Assembly (NCBI GenBank): GCA_018003035.1
Contig: JAGNEX010000004.1
Coordinates: 64,651 to 128,650, forward strand
Reading direction: 5' to 3'
Origin: Acidimicrobiia bacterium
GTDB taxonomy: Bacteria > Actinomycetota > Acidimicrobiia > IMCC26256 > JAGNEX01
DNA length: 64,000 nucleotides
Shown piece by piece: positions 1-7,205 of this stretch. The notes beneath the pieces are model-generated. The model worked only from the letters and a program-made list of their open reading frames with translations, searched no databases and had not been told where the DNA came from. The position numbers and the translations under genes were made by a program. Numbering within the stretch: the stretch's first letter is position 1; each line of letters opens with the position of its first letter.

Positions 1-2
1 GC

Positions 3-416
3 TGGGTGAAGACTTCGGGGAAGGCTGGCATCCACGTGCTCGTCCCGGTGGTCACTTCGTCCACTTACGACCAGACCAAGACCTTTGCCGAGGCCGTGGC
101 CAACACACTCGAAACGGGCCTGCCCGACAAGGTGACCGCCACGATGACCAAGACCCTACGACGTGGCCGAGTGTTTATCGACTGGTCCCAGAACACGACT
201 CGCAAGACCACCGTGTGCGCGTACTCGTTGCGAGCGACTCCAAGCCCGCTGGTCTCAACACCGGTCAGTTGGGATGAAGTCGCCCGGGCCCACGCGGACC
301 TCAACCCAGGTCTGCTCCGGTTTGACGCCAACGCGGTCCTCGAACGAGTTGAGTCGCACGGGGACCTGTTGGCGACAGCCTTGGAGTCGCCCCAGGCCGT
401 CCCCCAGATCGGTTGA
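3..416 (+). CDS. LigD-type NHEJ polymerase domain protein, 5' end outside the window
   Basis: C-terminal part of a LigD-like polymerase of the archaeo-eukaryotic primase superfamily, which fills gaps during non-homologous end joining. The reading frame is open to the left edge, so the start is missing. Visible family motifs are KTSGKAGIHVLVP (normally KTSG..G.H), RVFIDWSQN (normally VF.DYNQN) and VSTPVSWDEV. The frame ends about 130 residues in, and no phosphoesterase or ligase domain follows, so at least the C-terminal side is a stand-alone polymerase. A second, complete paralogue lies at 3023-4021 on the other strand; the two differ in most residues and are not a recent duplication. It converges on the small gene at 428-631. 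Confidence 0.85.
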   Translation, partial: WVKTSGKAGIHVLVPVVTSSTYDQTKTFAEAVANTLETGLPDKVTATMTKTLRRGRVFIDWSQNTTRKTTVCAYSLRATPSPLVSTPVSWDEVARAHADLNPGLLRFDANAVLERVESHGDLLATALESPQAVPQIG

Positions 417-427
417 CCGACCCGGGG

Positions 428-631
428 TCACGCCGAGAGGAGCGCCTGGTACGGAATCGCGCTGTGACCCGGCGGCGGCTCGGGTGAACCGTCGAGCTCG
501 TGATCTTCGTCTAGCCAGCCACACGCTGCACAAAAGCCTGGTGCTGTCATATCGTCGATGAAGTTGAGACATGCCTGGTAGGAGGCAATGTAAACAACGT
601 TGTCGGTGAGGGTTGCTGCGAGGTTGCTCAT
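428..631 (-). CDS. Small CxxCGW-motif protein downstream of ku (unknown function)
   Basis: A 67-residue protein I do not recognise. The ATG at 631 is preceded by GGAG seven bases upstream, so it is preferred over a longer frame starting at 760. Its one clear feature is FCAACGWLDEDH (residues 33-44): a CxxC pair followed by GW and a histidine, plausible for binding one metal ion. The same pattern, FCERCGWYEHEHSH, is in the small protein at 1746-1970, on the other side of ku and overlapping the DNA ligase gene. It lies 148 bases downstream of ku on the same strand and may be co-transcribed or have its own promoter. No signal peptide or membrane segment is visible. Confidence 0.6.
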   Translation of the reverse strand: MSNLAATLTDNVVYIASYQACLNFIDDMTAPGFCAACGWLDEDHELDGSPEPPPGHSAIPYQALLSA

Positions 632-779
632 CTGGCTGCTCCAAGGTTCTCGCCAAGCCACTCGGCTGTAGCGAACGTTTGTTGGCCAAACCCTACGAAG
701 AGGGTGTGACAACGAACCCCGGTTGCGGCACACCGTGACGAAAAAAGCACCGCCCTCCACCCGGAACCGCAGAGTTTTG

Positions 780-1616
780 CTACTGCGCGGCCGCAGCGTC
801 CGAGTTCATCGACTCGGCATCACCGGTGGCGGCAGCATTTGATGCGGCGATTGACGCTTCGAGCGCAGCCATCAGGTCGATGACCTTCCCCTTCTCCTCA
901 TCGGGCGCTGAGGCCGCAACAATCGTCTCACCAGCTCGTTTGCGTTCGATCAGCGCCAAGACCTGGTCCCGATACTCATCGCCGTACGCGTCAGGCGCCC
1001 ACGGAACGGTCATCGTGTCAAGCAGCTGGACGGCCATTGCCTGTTCAGCGGCCGACGGTTCAGCCGACCCTTCGAGCTGCCAATCAGGAATGGCGAGCAC
1101 CTCGTCAGAAAAACGCAGGGTCTCCAGGCACAGCACCCCATCCTTCGGGCGAATCGCAGCGAGGTACTCCTTGGTCCGCATGATGATTCGTCCAATGGCA
1201 ACCTTTTGTTGCGTTTCCATCGTCGTCAGCAACAGCCGGTAGGCCTTGTCGCTCGGCCCCGTTGGCGTCAGGTAGTAGGGCTGTTCGAAGTAGATCGGAT
1301 CGATTTCAGACAGGTCGACAAACGCTTCGATCTCTACGGTGTGCGATGCCGTGGGGGCCAGAGCAGCGATTTCACCCGGCTCGATCAAGACGTACTCGCC
1401 GGGGAGGACCTCGTAGCCCTTCTTGATGTCCTTGTGGGCAATCTCTTCGCCGGTCGCCTCGACGACGCGCTTCATCCGGATGCGCGATCCGCTCTGAGCG
1501 TCGAGCTGGGTGAAATGCACGTCGTGGCTGCGGACGGCGCTCGACAGCCGGATAGGAATGTTGACCAGGCCAAAGCTGATCGACCCTGACCAAATCGCTC
1601 GAGGTGCTGCGGGCAC
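780..1616 (-). CDS. ku: Bacterial Ku, DNA end-binding protein
   Basis: Homodimeric ring protein that binds DNA double-strand ends and recruits the NHEJ polymerase and ligase. The N-terminus RAIWSGSISFGLVNIPI is diagnostic of the family. The core runs to about residue 250 and is followed by a short Ala/Asp-rich tail. I chose the GTG at 1616 (278 aa) because GGAGG lies eight bases upstream and homologues start just before RAIWSG; an in-frame GTG at 1643 would add nine residues and has a weaker AGAGG. It is divergent from the small-protein/ligase pair, so 1617-1745 should hold both promoters. Confidence 0.95.
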   Translation of the reverse strand: MPAAPRAIWSGSISFGLVNIPIRLSSAVRSHDVHFTQLDAQSGSRIRMKRVVEATGEEIAHKDIKKGYEVLPGEYVLIEPGEIAALAPTASHTVEIEAFVDLSEIDPIYFEQPYYLTPTGPSDKAYRLLLTTMETQQKVAIGRIIMRTKEYLAAIRPKDGVLCLETLRFSDEVLAIPDWQLEGSAEPSAAEQAMAVQLLDTMTVPWAPDAYGDEYRDQVLALIERKRAGETIVAASAPDEEKGKVIDLMAALEASIAASNAAATGDAESMNSDAAAAQ

Positions 1617-1745
1617 TGTCGTCTCCTCCGTCGACTGGCGCACCGCTCACAACCTCTAGAGCAGCGGCCCAAGGGCCCCGATGCTACCCAGCTGTTGTTT
1701 TCAACACGACTGTGGCGGCGAATGACAATGATGTAAGTTACGGGC

Positions 1746-1970
1746 ATGCAACTTGACTCATCCCGAGCCAACACAGCCGCCGACACAGGGTTTGTCCCAA
1801 CCGCGTTCATCGGCGAGGGTGACGACGCAAACAAGTGCGACAACTTTGCCGCCAACGCCGAGTTTCCAGAATTCTGTGAACGATGCGGCTGGTACGAACA
1901 CGAACATTCGCACCGCGCCCGCCAGTACTCCCACATCCCGGCGCTTCTTCCTCTGCGCAAGGCTTCGTGA
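1746..1970 (+). CDS. Small CxxCGW-motif protein translationally coupled to the DNA ligase
   Basis: A 74-residue protein of unknown function. The C-terminal half carries FCERCGWYEHEHSH, a CxxC pair with a following histidine cluster that could bind one Zn2+. The N-terminal half is polar and acidic with no recognisable domain. Its TGA stop (1968-1970) overlaps the GTG start of the ligase (1967-1969), which suggests that ligase translation depends on this reading frame. The start ATG has no strong ribosome-binding site. The motif matches the protein at 428-631; outside the motif there is little similarity. A role in end joining is inferred from position only. Confidence 0.6.
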   Translation: MQLDSSRANTAADTGFVPTAFIGEGDDANKCDNFAANAEFPEFCERCGWYEHEHSHRARQYSHIPALLPLRKAS

Positions 1971-2992
1971 ACCACGCTTTTGCCTCCCCGATCGCAACGA
2001 TGGAGGCAAAGGTCGCGGCTGCGCCGCCAACTTCGGGCAGTTGGGCGTACGAGCCCAAGTGGGATGGGTTCCGAGCGGTCATGTGGAGCGCACCCGACCC
2101 CCACATCGACAGCCGCTCTCAAAAACCGTTGCTGCGGTACTTCCCCGAACTTGCGTCTGCGCTTACCCAGCTCCCCGCTGGGACGGTCCTCGACGGCGAG
2201 ATCTTTATCCGGTCCAATGACCGGCTCGACTTTGACCGCTTATCGGAACGGCTTCACCCCGCCGCGAGCCGTGTCGAACGACTCTCACAAGAAAACCCCG
2301 CCGAGATCGCGGCATTCGACTGCTTAGCGTTGCGAGGCACCGACCTTCGGGAAGCTCCGTTCGATCAACGCCGACAGGCGCTGTTGGAAGTGATAGACGG
2401 CCTGACCCCACCGTGGCACCTGACCCCATCGACCAACGACCGGGAAACCGGCCTCGAGTGGTTCGAACGGTTCGAAGCAGCGGGCTGTGACGGCATCGTC
2501 TGCAAAGACCGGACGGGCCCCTACGTCTCAGGTAAACGGGCCATGATCAAGGTCAAGCATCGACGGCAGGCCACCGTGGTCGTCGGCGGATACCGCCTTC
2601 ACAAAGACGGGCAGGGCATCGGATCGCTGCTGTTCGGCGCTTACGACGCCGATGGTCAGCTGCATTTTCTGGGGCACTGCGCGAACTTCTCCGAAGAAGA
2701 ACGGGCGGCCATGCTCCCCCGCTTTGAACAACTTCTCGCCGATGCAAGCTTTTCAGGCGCTCGCATTCCTGGCGGCCCCAACAGGTGGAACCAGAACAGC
2801 GGCGACTTCTTTGCGGTCAAACCGGTCTTCGTGATCGAGGTCAGCTACGACCAGATGACCAACGGACGATTCCGTCACGCTGCCCGTTTCGAACGGCCCA
2901 TGCCGCAGACGTCGCCGCAGGACTGCACCCTTTCGCAGCTGGTTCGCCCCGAGGGACCCGGCGTCACCGAAATGCTCGCAACCCGCGGCTAG
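1967..2992 (+). CDS. ATP-dependent DNA ligase, short LigC/LigD-ligase type
   Basis: Seals nicks using ATP through a ligase-AMP intermediate. The adenylated lysine is in EPKWDGFR (Lys31 from the chosen start). Further nucleotidyltransferase motifs are FDCLALRG (III), CDGIVCKD (IV) and IKVKH (V), followed by a C-terminal OB-fold region. At 341 residues it is close to a minimal nucleotidyltransferase plus OB ligase, without polymerase or phosphoesterase domains. The GTG at 1967 overlaps the upstream stop codon as GTGA and places the N-terminus just before the conserved PIATMEAK segment; the frame is open to 1883 but that part overlaps the small gene. Its setting beside ku and two LigD-like polymerases indicates NHEJ. 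Confidence 0.92.
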   Translation: MNHAFASPIATMEAKVAAAPPTSGSWAYEPKWDGFRAVMWSAPDPHIDSRSQKPLLRYFPELASALTQLPAGTVLDGEIFIRSNDRLDFDRLSERLHPAASRVERLSQENPAEIAAFDCLALRGTDLREAPFDQRRQALLEVIDGLTPPWHLTPSTNDRETGLEWFERFEAAGCDGIVCKDRTGPYVSGKRAMIKVKHRRQATVVVGGYRLHKDGQGIGSLLFGAYDADGQLHFLGHCANFSEEERAAMLPRFEQLLADASFSGARIPGGPNRWNQNSGDFFAVKPVFVIEVSYDQMTNGRFRHAARFERPMPQTSPQDCTLSQLVRPEGPGVTEMLATRG

Positions 2993-3022
2993 AACCCGCC
3001 GGGCCACCACGCAGAAGGCCGG

Positions 3023-4021
3023 TCAGTCATGTTGAGCCCGCCGAGAGGGTTGTACTCGTAGCGGCTCGCCTGGCTGCTTTGGATAATGCGGCGGCCAAGG
3101 CGCGTCTCCACGGCCGCTGGCCTCATGTTCGGCAGCCAGCGCCAGCGCACGGTCTAGGCGTGCAGGTTCGGCGAACCAATCGGCGGTCAAATCCCCAACC
3201 GCTTCCAGACGGCTCGCAAAGTTCTGCAGCGTCCACCGGTCTGGTGCCGCGGCGGGCACCTCGTCCCAATGCAGCGGCGTCGAAACCCAACCGGTCGGTC
3301 TAATTGAGTAGGCACATGCAACGGTGCGGTCCCGAGCGTTCTGGTTGTAATCCAGGAACACCCCACGGCGGTTCTCTTTCCACCACTCCACCGTTGCACG
3401 CTCGTCGACATCTGCCACGGCTCGGCCGATCGCCAAACAGGCCCGCCTGACCTGCCCAAAGGTCCACTCGGGTTGAAGCGGCACGATGATGTGAATGCCG
3501 CGGCTTCCCGAGGTCTTCGGAAAGCCGGTCAGTCCCAGTTCGGCGAGGACCGAGCGGACGGTGAGGGCAACCTCGATGACGTCACCGAATGCAACACCGT
3601 CGGTCGGATCAAGATCGATGCGCATCTCGTTTGGGTGATCGCCATCGGCAACAGTGACCGCCCAGGGGTGTAGGTCGATGCAGCCCATCTGCGCCATCCA
3701 CACGACATCGCCCAGGTCTCTCGGAACAAACATCGCAGCCACCCGACCGGTTGGGAACGTCATGACCGCCTGGCGGGACGGGTCCGTCGAGGCAGCGACC
3801 TTCTTTTGATAGAAGGGTTCTTCGCTCACCCCATTTGGGTACCGCTTCAAAGTGCACGGTCGATCTTTGACCTGGGCGACAACACCGTCACCGCAGGCAA
3901 GCATGTGGTTGACAACGTCCAGCTTGGTAGCGCAGGTTTCGGGAAACATCACCTTGTCGGGGCTCGAGACGCGAATGCTACGACCCGCCGCATCTACCTG
4001 GATCGCCGTGGAGCGGGCCAC
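3023..4021 (-). CDS. LigD-type NHEJ polymerase (PolDom), stand-alone
   Basis: A 332-residue primase-superfamily polymerase like the LigD polymerase domain or mycobacterial PolD, adding nucleotides at Ku-bound breaks. The catalytic acidic pair is in MRIDLDPTDG (Asp136 and Asp138); KTSGSRGIHIIVPL carries the conserved histidine and VFLDYNQNARDRT a further core motif. The protein is the polymerase domain only. The frame extends well upstream, but the GTG at 4021 overlaps by one base the TAG of the preceding gene (TAGTG) and gives the expected N-terminus. It is therefore downstream of and probably coupled to the mycothiol-dependent enzyme gene, and convergent with the ligase, with only 30 bases between them. 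Confidence 0.92.
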   Translation of the reverse strand: MARSTAIQVDAAGRSIRVSSPDKVMFPETCATKLDVVNHMLACGDGVVAQVKDRPCTLKRYPNGVSEEPFYQKKVAASTDPSRQAVMTFPTGRVAAMFVPRDLGDVVWMAQMGCIDLHPWAVTVADGDHPNEMRIDLDPTDGVAFGDVIEVALTVRSVLAELGLTGFPKTSGSRGIHIIVPLQPEWTFGQVRRACLAIGRAVADVDERATVEWWKENRRGVFLDYNQNARDRTVACAYSIRPTGWVSTPLHWDEVPAAAPDRWTLQNFASRLEAVGDLTADWFAEPARLDRALALAAEHEASGRGDAPWPPHYPKQPGEPLRVQPSRRAQHD

Positions 4022-4830
4022 TACATCACCACGTCGAGGGCGTCGATAATGGCTCTCGCCACTTGTTCGTCGCCTTGAACGGTAAAGGCACTCGTGGCCG
4101 GCTCGCTGTCCTTTGCCCAGCGGCCGCCCGTTAAACGCCCGAACGCGTAGGCGTCGCAGCTCAGCACCACCGTCGGCGCTGGCGGTGCGACCTCGGTCAG
4201 CACTGCTTTGTCGTCGACTTGGACATACACGTCGCGTTCCCAATCGCCGGAGAGGGTGAGTGCCACCGTGGTGCCTTTGGGGACACCCGCACGCTTACCG
4301 ACCACATAGGGAAAGCTCGCCACCGTTCGTTGGTACGCAAAGTCGGCGGCCACTCCCTGACGATGCCCCTCGATGCCGAGAGCCTCACGAATGTCCTGTT
4401 CGTGGAACCAGCAGTCAAAGACCCGTACCTCCATGAACATGCGGTAGGGGCCAGGGCCGATCGGGGTCCAGCCCTCGATGTTCATCTCGTCGTCAGACAT
4501 GGCTCGCAGTGCCGCCAAGCGCACCTGCGCGATCTCGGCAAACTCTTGAATCACCTCGGCCCCCGGCGTCGAGCGTCTGAGGGCAACAGATGCTTCGTTG
4601 AACTCGCCGATGCCGTTCTTGACGTAGTCGGGGTGCGGTTGGTCAACCTCTTCGGGCGGAAAGCCAGCCAGCGTCCGTTCAGTCCCGATCAGATGGCTGA
4701 TGTTGTCTTTGACCGACCACCCCGGCAGGCAAGTCTGCGTATTCCACTGGTCTTCGGTCAGACCCGATCCGAGCTCGATGATCGAGTCCCACACGGCTTC
4801 GAGAGCCTCGACAACAGGTTCGTTCGGCAC
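4021..4830 (-). CDS. Maleylpyruvate isomerase-family, mycothiol-dependent (DinB-like) enzyme
   Basis: A 269-residue member of the actinobacterial family related to mycothiol-dependent maleylpyruvate isomerase. The N-terminal DinB-like four-helix part includes PGWSVKDNISHLIG, with the first metal-binding His, and FHEQDIREALG, which supplies another His. The C-terminal part resembles the SCP2-like domain found in this family. The substrate cannot be told from sequence. The stop overlaps the start of the LigD-like polymerase by one base, so the two are likely co-translated, an unexpected pairing of thiol chemistry and DNA repair. It is divergent from moaD. Confidence 0.8.
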   Translation of the reverse strand: MPNEPVVEALEAVWDSIIELGSGLTEDQWNTQTCLPGWSVKDNISHLIGTERTLAGFPPEEVDQPHPDYVKNGIGEFNEASVALRRSTPGAEVIQEFAEIAQVRLAALRAMSDDEMNIEGWTPIGPGPYRMFMEVRVFDCWFHEQDIREALGIEGHRQGVAADFAYQRTVASFPYVVGKRAGVPKGTTVALTLSGDWERDVYVQVDDKAVLTEVAPPAPTVVLSCDAYAFGRLTGGRWAKDSEPATSAFTVQGDEQVARAIIDALDVVM

Positions 4831-4847
4831 GGTTGGCGCTCCTTGTT

Positions 4848-4981
4848 GTCCGGTCCGCCGTGGTCGACCGGACGATCAGATGTCACAGACAATTGCCAGG
4901 CGTAGGCTCGGTCCCGTGACCTGGGATCGACTCTGCCTGTGGTGCAACAAAACAAACTGGTCGGTCGCCGCGGTCGACCGG
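4848..4981. promoter_or_regulatory. Divergent promoter region with an inverted repeat and a repeated GTCGACC motif
   Basis: Between the divergent genes at 4830 and 5018. Bases 4848-4855 (GTCCGGTC) are an exact inverted repeat of 4866-4873 (GACCGGAC). The 15-mer GCCGTGGTCGACCGG at 4857-4871 recurs with one change at 4967-4981 (GCCGCGGTCGACCGG). These could be operator sites or an mRNA hairpin in the leader of the minus-strand gene. The regulator is unknown. Confidence 0.4.
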
Positions 4982-5017
4982 TGAAGACCAAAGCGTACCG
5001 GCTCCTAGGATGGCCTC

Positions 5018-5254
5018 ATGGCGAAGTTGGTCCTATTTGCTCAGGCCCGCGAAATGGCTGGCACATCCCAGATCGATGCGGACATCTCGACCGTCTCCGA
5101 GCTCGAGGCTTGGTGCGCACAACGGTTTGGACCGTCGTTCCTCGACGTCTGGGCGATCAGTTCTGTGTGGGTGAATGGTGAACCCGTCTCTGCGGGTCAA
5201 GCGCTACATGCCGACGACGAAGTGGCAATCCTTCCGCCAGTGTCGGGAGGCTGA
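5018..5254 (+). CDS. moaD: Molybdopterin synthase small subunit MoaD
   Basis: A 78-residue ubiquitin-like sulfur carrier. Its C-terminal Gly-Gly is thiocarboxylated and donates sulfur to cyclic pyranopterin monophosphate in molybdenum cofactor synthesis. Family features are the N-terminal LVLFAQAREMAG strand, the ILPPVSGG tail and the small size. AGGA lies about eight bases before the ATG. It ends two bases before moeA and is clearly co-transcribed with it. The partner subunit gene moaE is not in the window. Confidence 0.9.
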   Translation: MAKLVLFAQAREMAGTSQIDADISTVSELEAWCAQRFGPSFLDVWAISSVWVNGEPVSAGQALHADDEVAILPPVSGG

Positions 5255-5256
5255 CC

Positions 5257-6492
5257 ATGCACCAGAACGACCCACTGCCCATCACTCCGTTGTCCGATGT
5301 GATCGCGATCGTCATGTCCAAGGTTCCGGCGGTGCGCCCCGAGGCCGTCGCGGTGGCCGACTCCTGGGGACGAATACTGACCGAAGATGTAGTCGCTCGG
5401 CGGACGATTCCGCCATTTGACTCCTCAGCGATGGACGGATTCGCCCTTTGCTTCGAGGGGCCTGCTGCGTCAGCGGGTGCAGATTTTGATGTCGTTGCGA
5501 CAATCGCCGCGGGCAGTCGGTGGGATGGCCGCCTCCAGCCGGGCCAGGCCGCCCGCATCATGACCGGCGCCCCTGTGCCCGCGGGAACCTCGACCGTAGT
5601 GATGGTTGAGCGGACCGCCGTGACGACCCTCTCAGGGGGCGGCGAAACGGTCGCTATCACCGAGGACGTGAAACCCGGCGCGCATATCCGCGGCGCAGGG
5701 GAAGACGTCCGCCCGGGAGACATCGTCTTGTCGGCAGGCCGGCACCTCGACCCACCGGGCGTCGCTGCAGCCGTAAACGCAGGCGTGCCCTCCCTGCTCG
5801 TCGGCGCCCGCCCCCGCGTCGCAGTGTGCACGTCGGGCGACGAACTCGCTGCCGATGGTGCCGATCTTTCCGGCGCCCAGATTCCCGACTCGAACCGGCC
5901 GATGTTGCTCGCTGCGGTCAAAGCAGCAGGAGCGATCCCCGTCGACGCAGGGCGGCTACCAGATACCCGCGAGCAAACGCTCGAGGGCATCAAGAACGCT
6001 GTCTCACGCTCCGACATCGTCATCACCACCGGCGGGGTCAGCGCAGGGGACTTCGACCATGTCCAGTACGTCCTCGGCGATCTCGGCTGGTCGCAGCGCT
6101 TCCGGATCGCGATGAAACCGGGGAAACCGTTCTCCTTTGCGGTAATCGACGACACGTTGGTGTTCGGCCTTCCCGGCAACCCAGTGTCGGCCTACGTAAC
6201 CTTTGAACTGCTGGTTCGCCCGGCCATCCGCGCCGCAATGGGATCTGGCACCCCGTCACGTCCGTGGATCCCTGCCAGGCTTGCGGCCGACCGCCCTGCC
6301 CATCACGACGGTAAGACGCACTTTCTGCGGATCACCGCTTCGTGGGACGAATCGGGCCTAACGGTCGCGCCGGTCCAGGGGCAGGGCTCGCACCAAATGT
6401 CGGCTCTGGCGGCGAGCCACGGCATCGCTTCTCTGACCTCTGGACGGAGCGTGGCCCGTGGCGACCTGGTCCCCGTCATGTTGTGGAACTAG
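5257..6492 (+). CDS. moeA: Molybdopterin molybdotransferase MoeA
   Basis: Inserts molybdate into adenylated molybdopterin to form the molybdenum cofactor. The 411-residue protein has the usual layout: an N-terminal domain with SAMDGFA, the MoCF-binding domain with ITTGGVSAGDFDHV and GLPGNPVSAY, and a C-terminal beta domain. GGGAGG is placed six bases before the ATG, directly after the moaD stop. The 3' end overlaps the convergent mobA by four bases. Confidence 0.95.
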   Translation: MHQNDPLPITPLSDVIAIVMSKVPAVRPEAVAVADSWGRILTEDVVARRTIPPFDSSAMDGFALCFEGPAASAGADFDVVATIAAGSRWDGRLQPGQAARIMTGAPVPAGTSTVVMVERTAVTTLSGGGETVAITEDVKPGAHIRGAGEDVRPGDIVLSAGRHLDPPGVAAAVNAGVPSLLVGARPRVAVCTSGDELAADGADLSGAQIPDSNRPMLLAAVKAAGAIPVDAGRLPDTREQTLEGIKNAVSRSDIVITTGGVSAGDFDHVQYVLGDLGWSQRFRIAMKPGKPFSFAVIDDTLVFGLPGNPVSAYVTFELLVRPAIRAAMGSGTPSRPWIPARLAADRPAHHDGKTHFLRITASWDESGLTVAPVQGQGSHQMSALAASHGIASLTSGRSVARGDLVPVMLWN

Positions 6493-7100
6493 TCCGGATC
6501 CGCCGAACCACCCGTTTCCACCCCGGCCCGGCGAGCTTGCCCGGGAGTATCGATATCGGTAAAAGCGTCGACACGTGCAGGGTCGGTGACGTCGAGCCAT
6601 TCGACGACCAGTTCGGCCAGCAGCTGACGCATCGACCGGTGTCCCCGATTGACGGCGTCGGCGGCGATGGTCATTGCCCGGCGCGAGTACCGTCCGATCA
6701 GCGGCTGCGCTCGCCCGTCAATCCGAGGAAGGCAGGCATCCGCGCCACCCAGTTCGGTCGTGAACAGGTCGGCAAGGTCGTCGGTGGTCAGTCGAGGAAG
6801 GTCCACGCTGCAGACCAACACTTCGTCGATCTCAAGCCCCTTCGCTGCCTCTCGGTCGCCGAGCTCACTCCAGGCTTCGACCAATGCGACCAGTGGGCCA
6901 CCACGCGAGTCTGCAATTGACTCTCCGTGTCCGAAGCCTGGGCCGACTTCGATCACTAAATCGCACCACGGCGACATGGCCACCCGGACCCGGTCGACCA
7001 GGGGCTCTCCCTCGACCCGGAGCTCGGCCTTTGGAGTTCCCATGCGCGAACTCAGCCCTCCAGTGAGCATCAGCCCGACTCGCACCGTTGACCCCTTCAC
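6489..7100 (-). CDS. mobA: Molybdenum cofactor guanylyltransferase MobA
   Basis: Nucleotidyltransferase that attaches GMP to molybdenum cofactor to give the MGD form used by DMSO-reductase-family enzymes. The N-terminal LTGGLSSRMGTPKAEL is the signature GTP-binding loop with its lysine, and VCSVDLPRL supplies the metal-binding Asp. The length (203 aa) is normal. The annotated GTG at 7100 lacks a good ribosome-binding site; the GTG at 7085 has AAGGGG six bases upstream and may be the true start, removing five residues. The gene is convergent with moeA and divergent from moaA. Confidence 0.88.
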   Translation of the reverse strand: MKGSTVRVGLMLTGGLSSRMGTPKAELRVEGEPLVDRVRVAMSPWCDLVIEVGPGFGHGESIADSRGGPLVALVEAWSELGDREAAKGLEIDEVLVCSVDLPRLTTDDLADLFTTELGGADACLPRIDGRAQPLIGRYSRRAMTIAADAVNRGHRSMRQLLAELVVEWLDVTDPARVDAFTDIDTPGQARRAGVETGGSADPD

Positions 7101-7205
7101 GTCCGCTCAGTATCGAAGCAACCGGGACGAACCGAAAGCACCGCATCGCCACGTCTGACAGAGCCCGGCCCGTCCACCGCAGTGGTCGGTCGGTACGATG
7201 CCAGC

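Noticed and set aside
4831-5017. Possible molybdenum cofactor riboswitch ahead of moaD
   Set aside because: The region has repeats but I could not fit the known Moco riboswitch architecture by eye.
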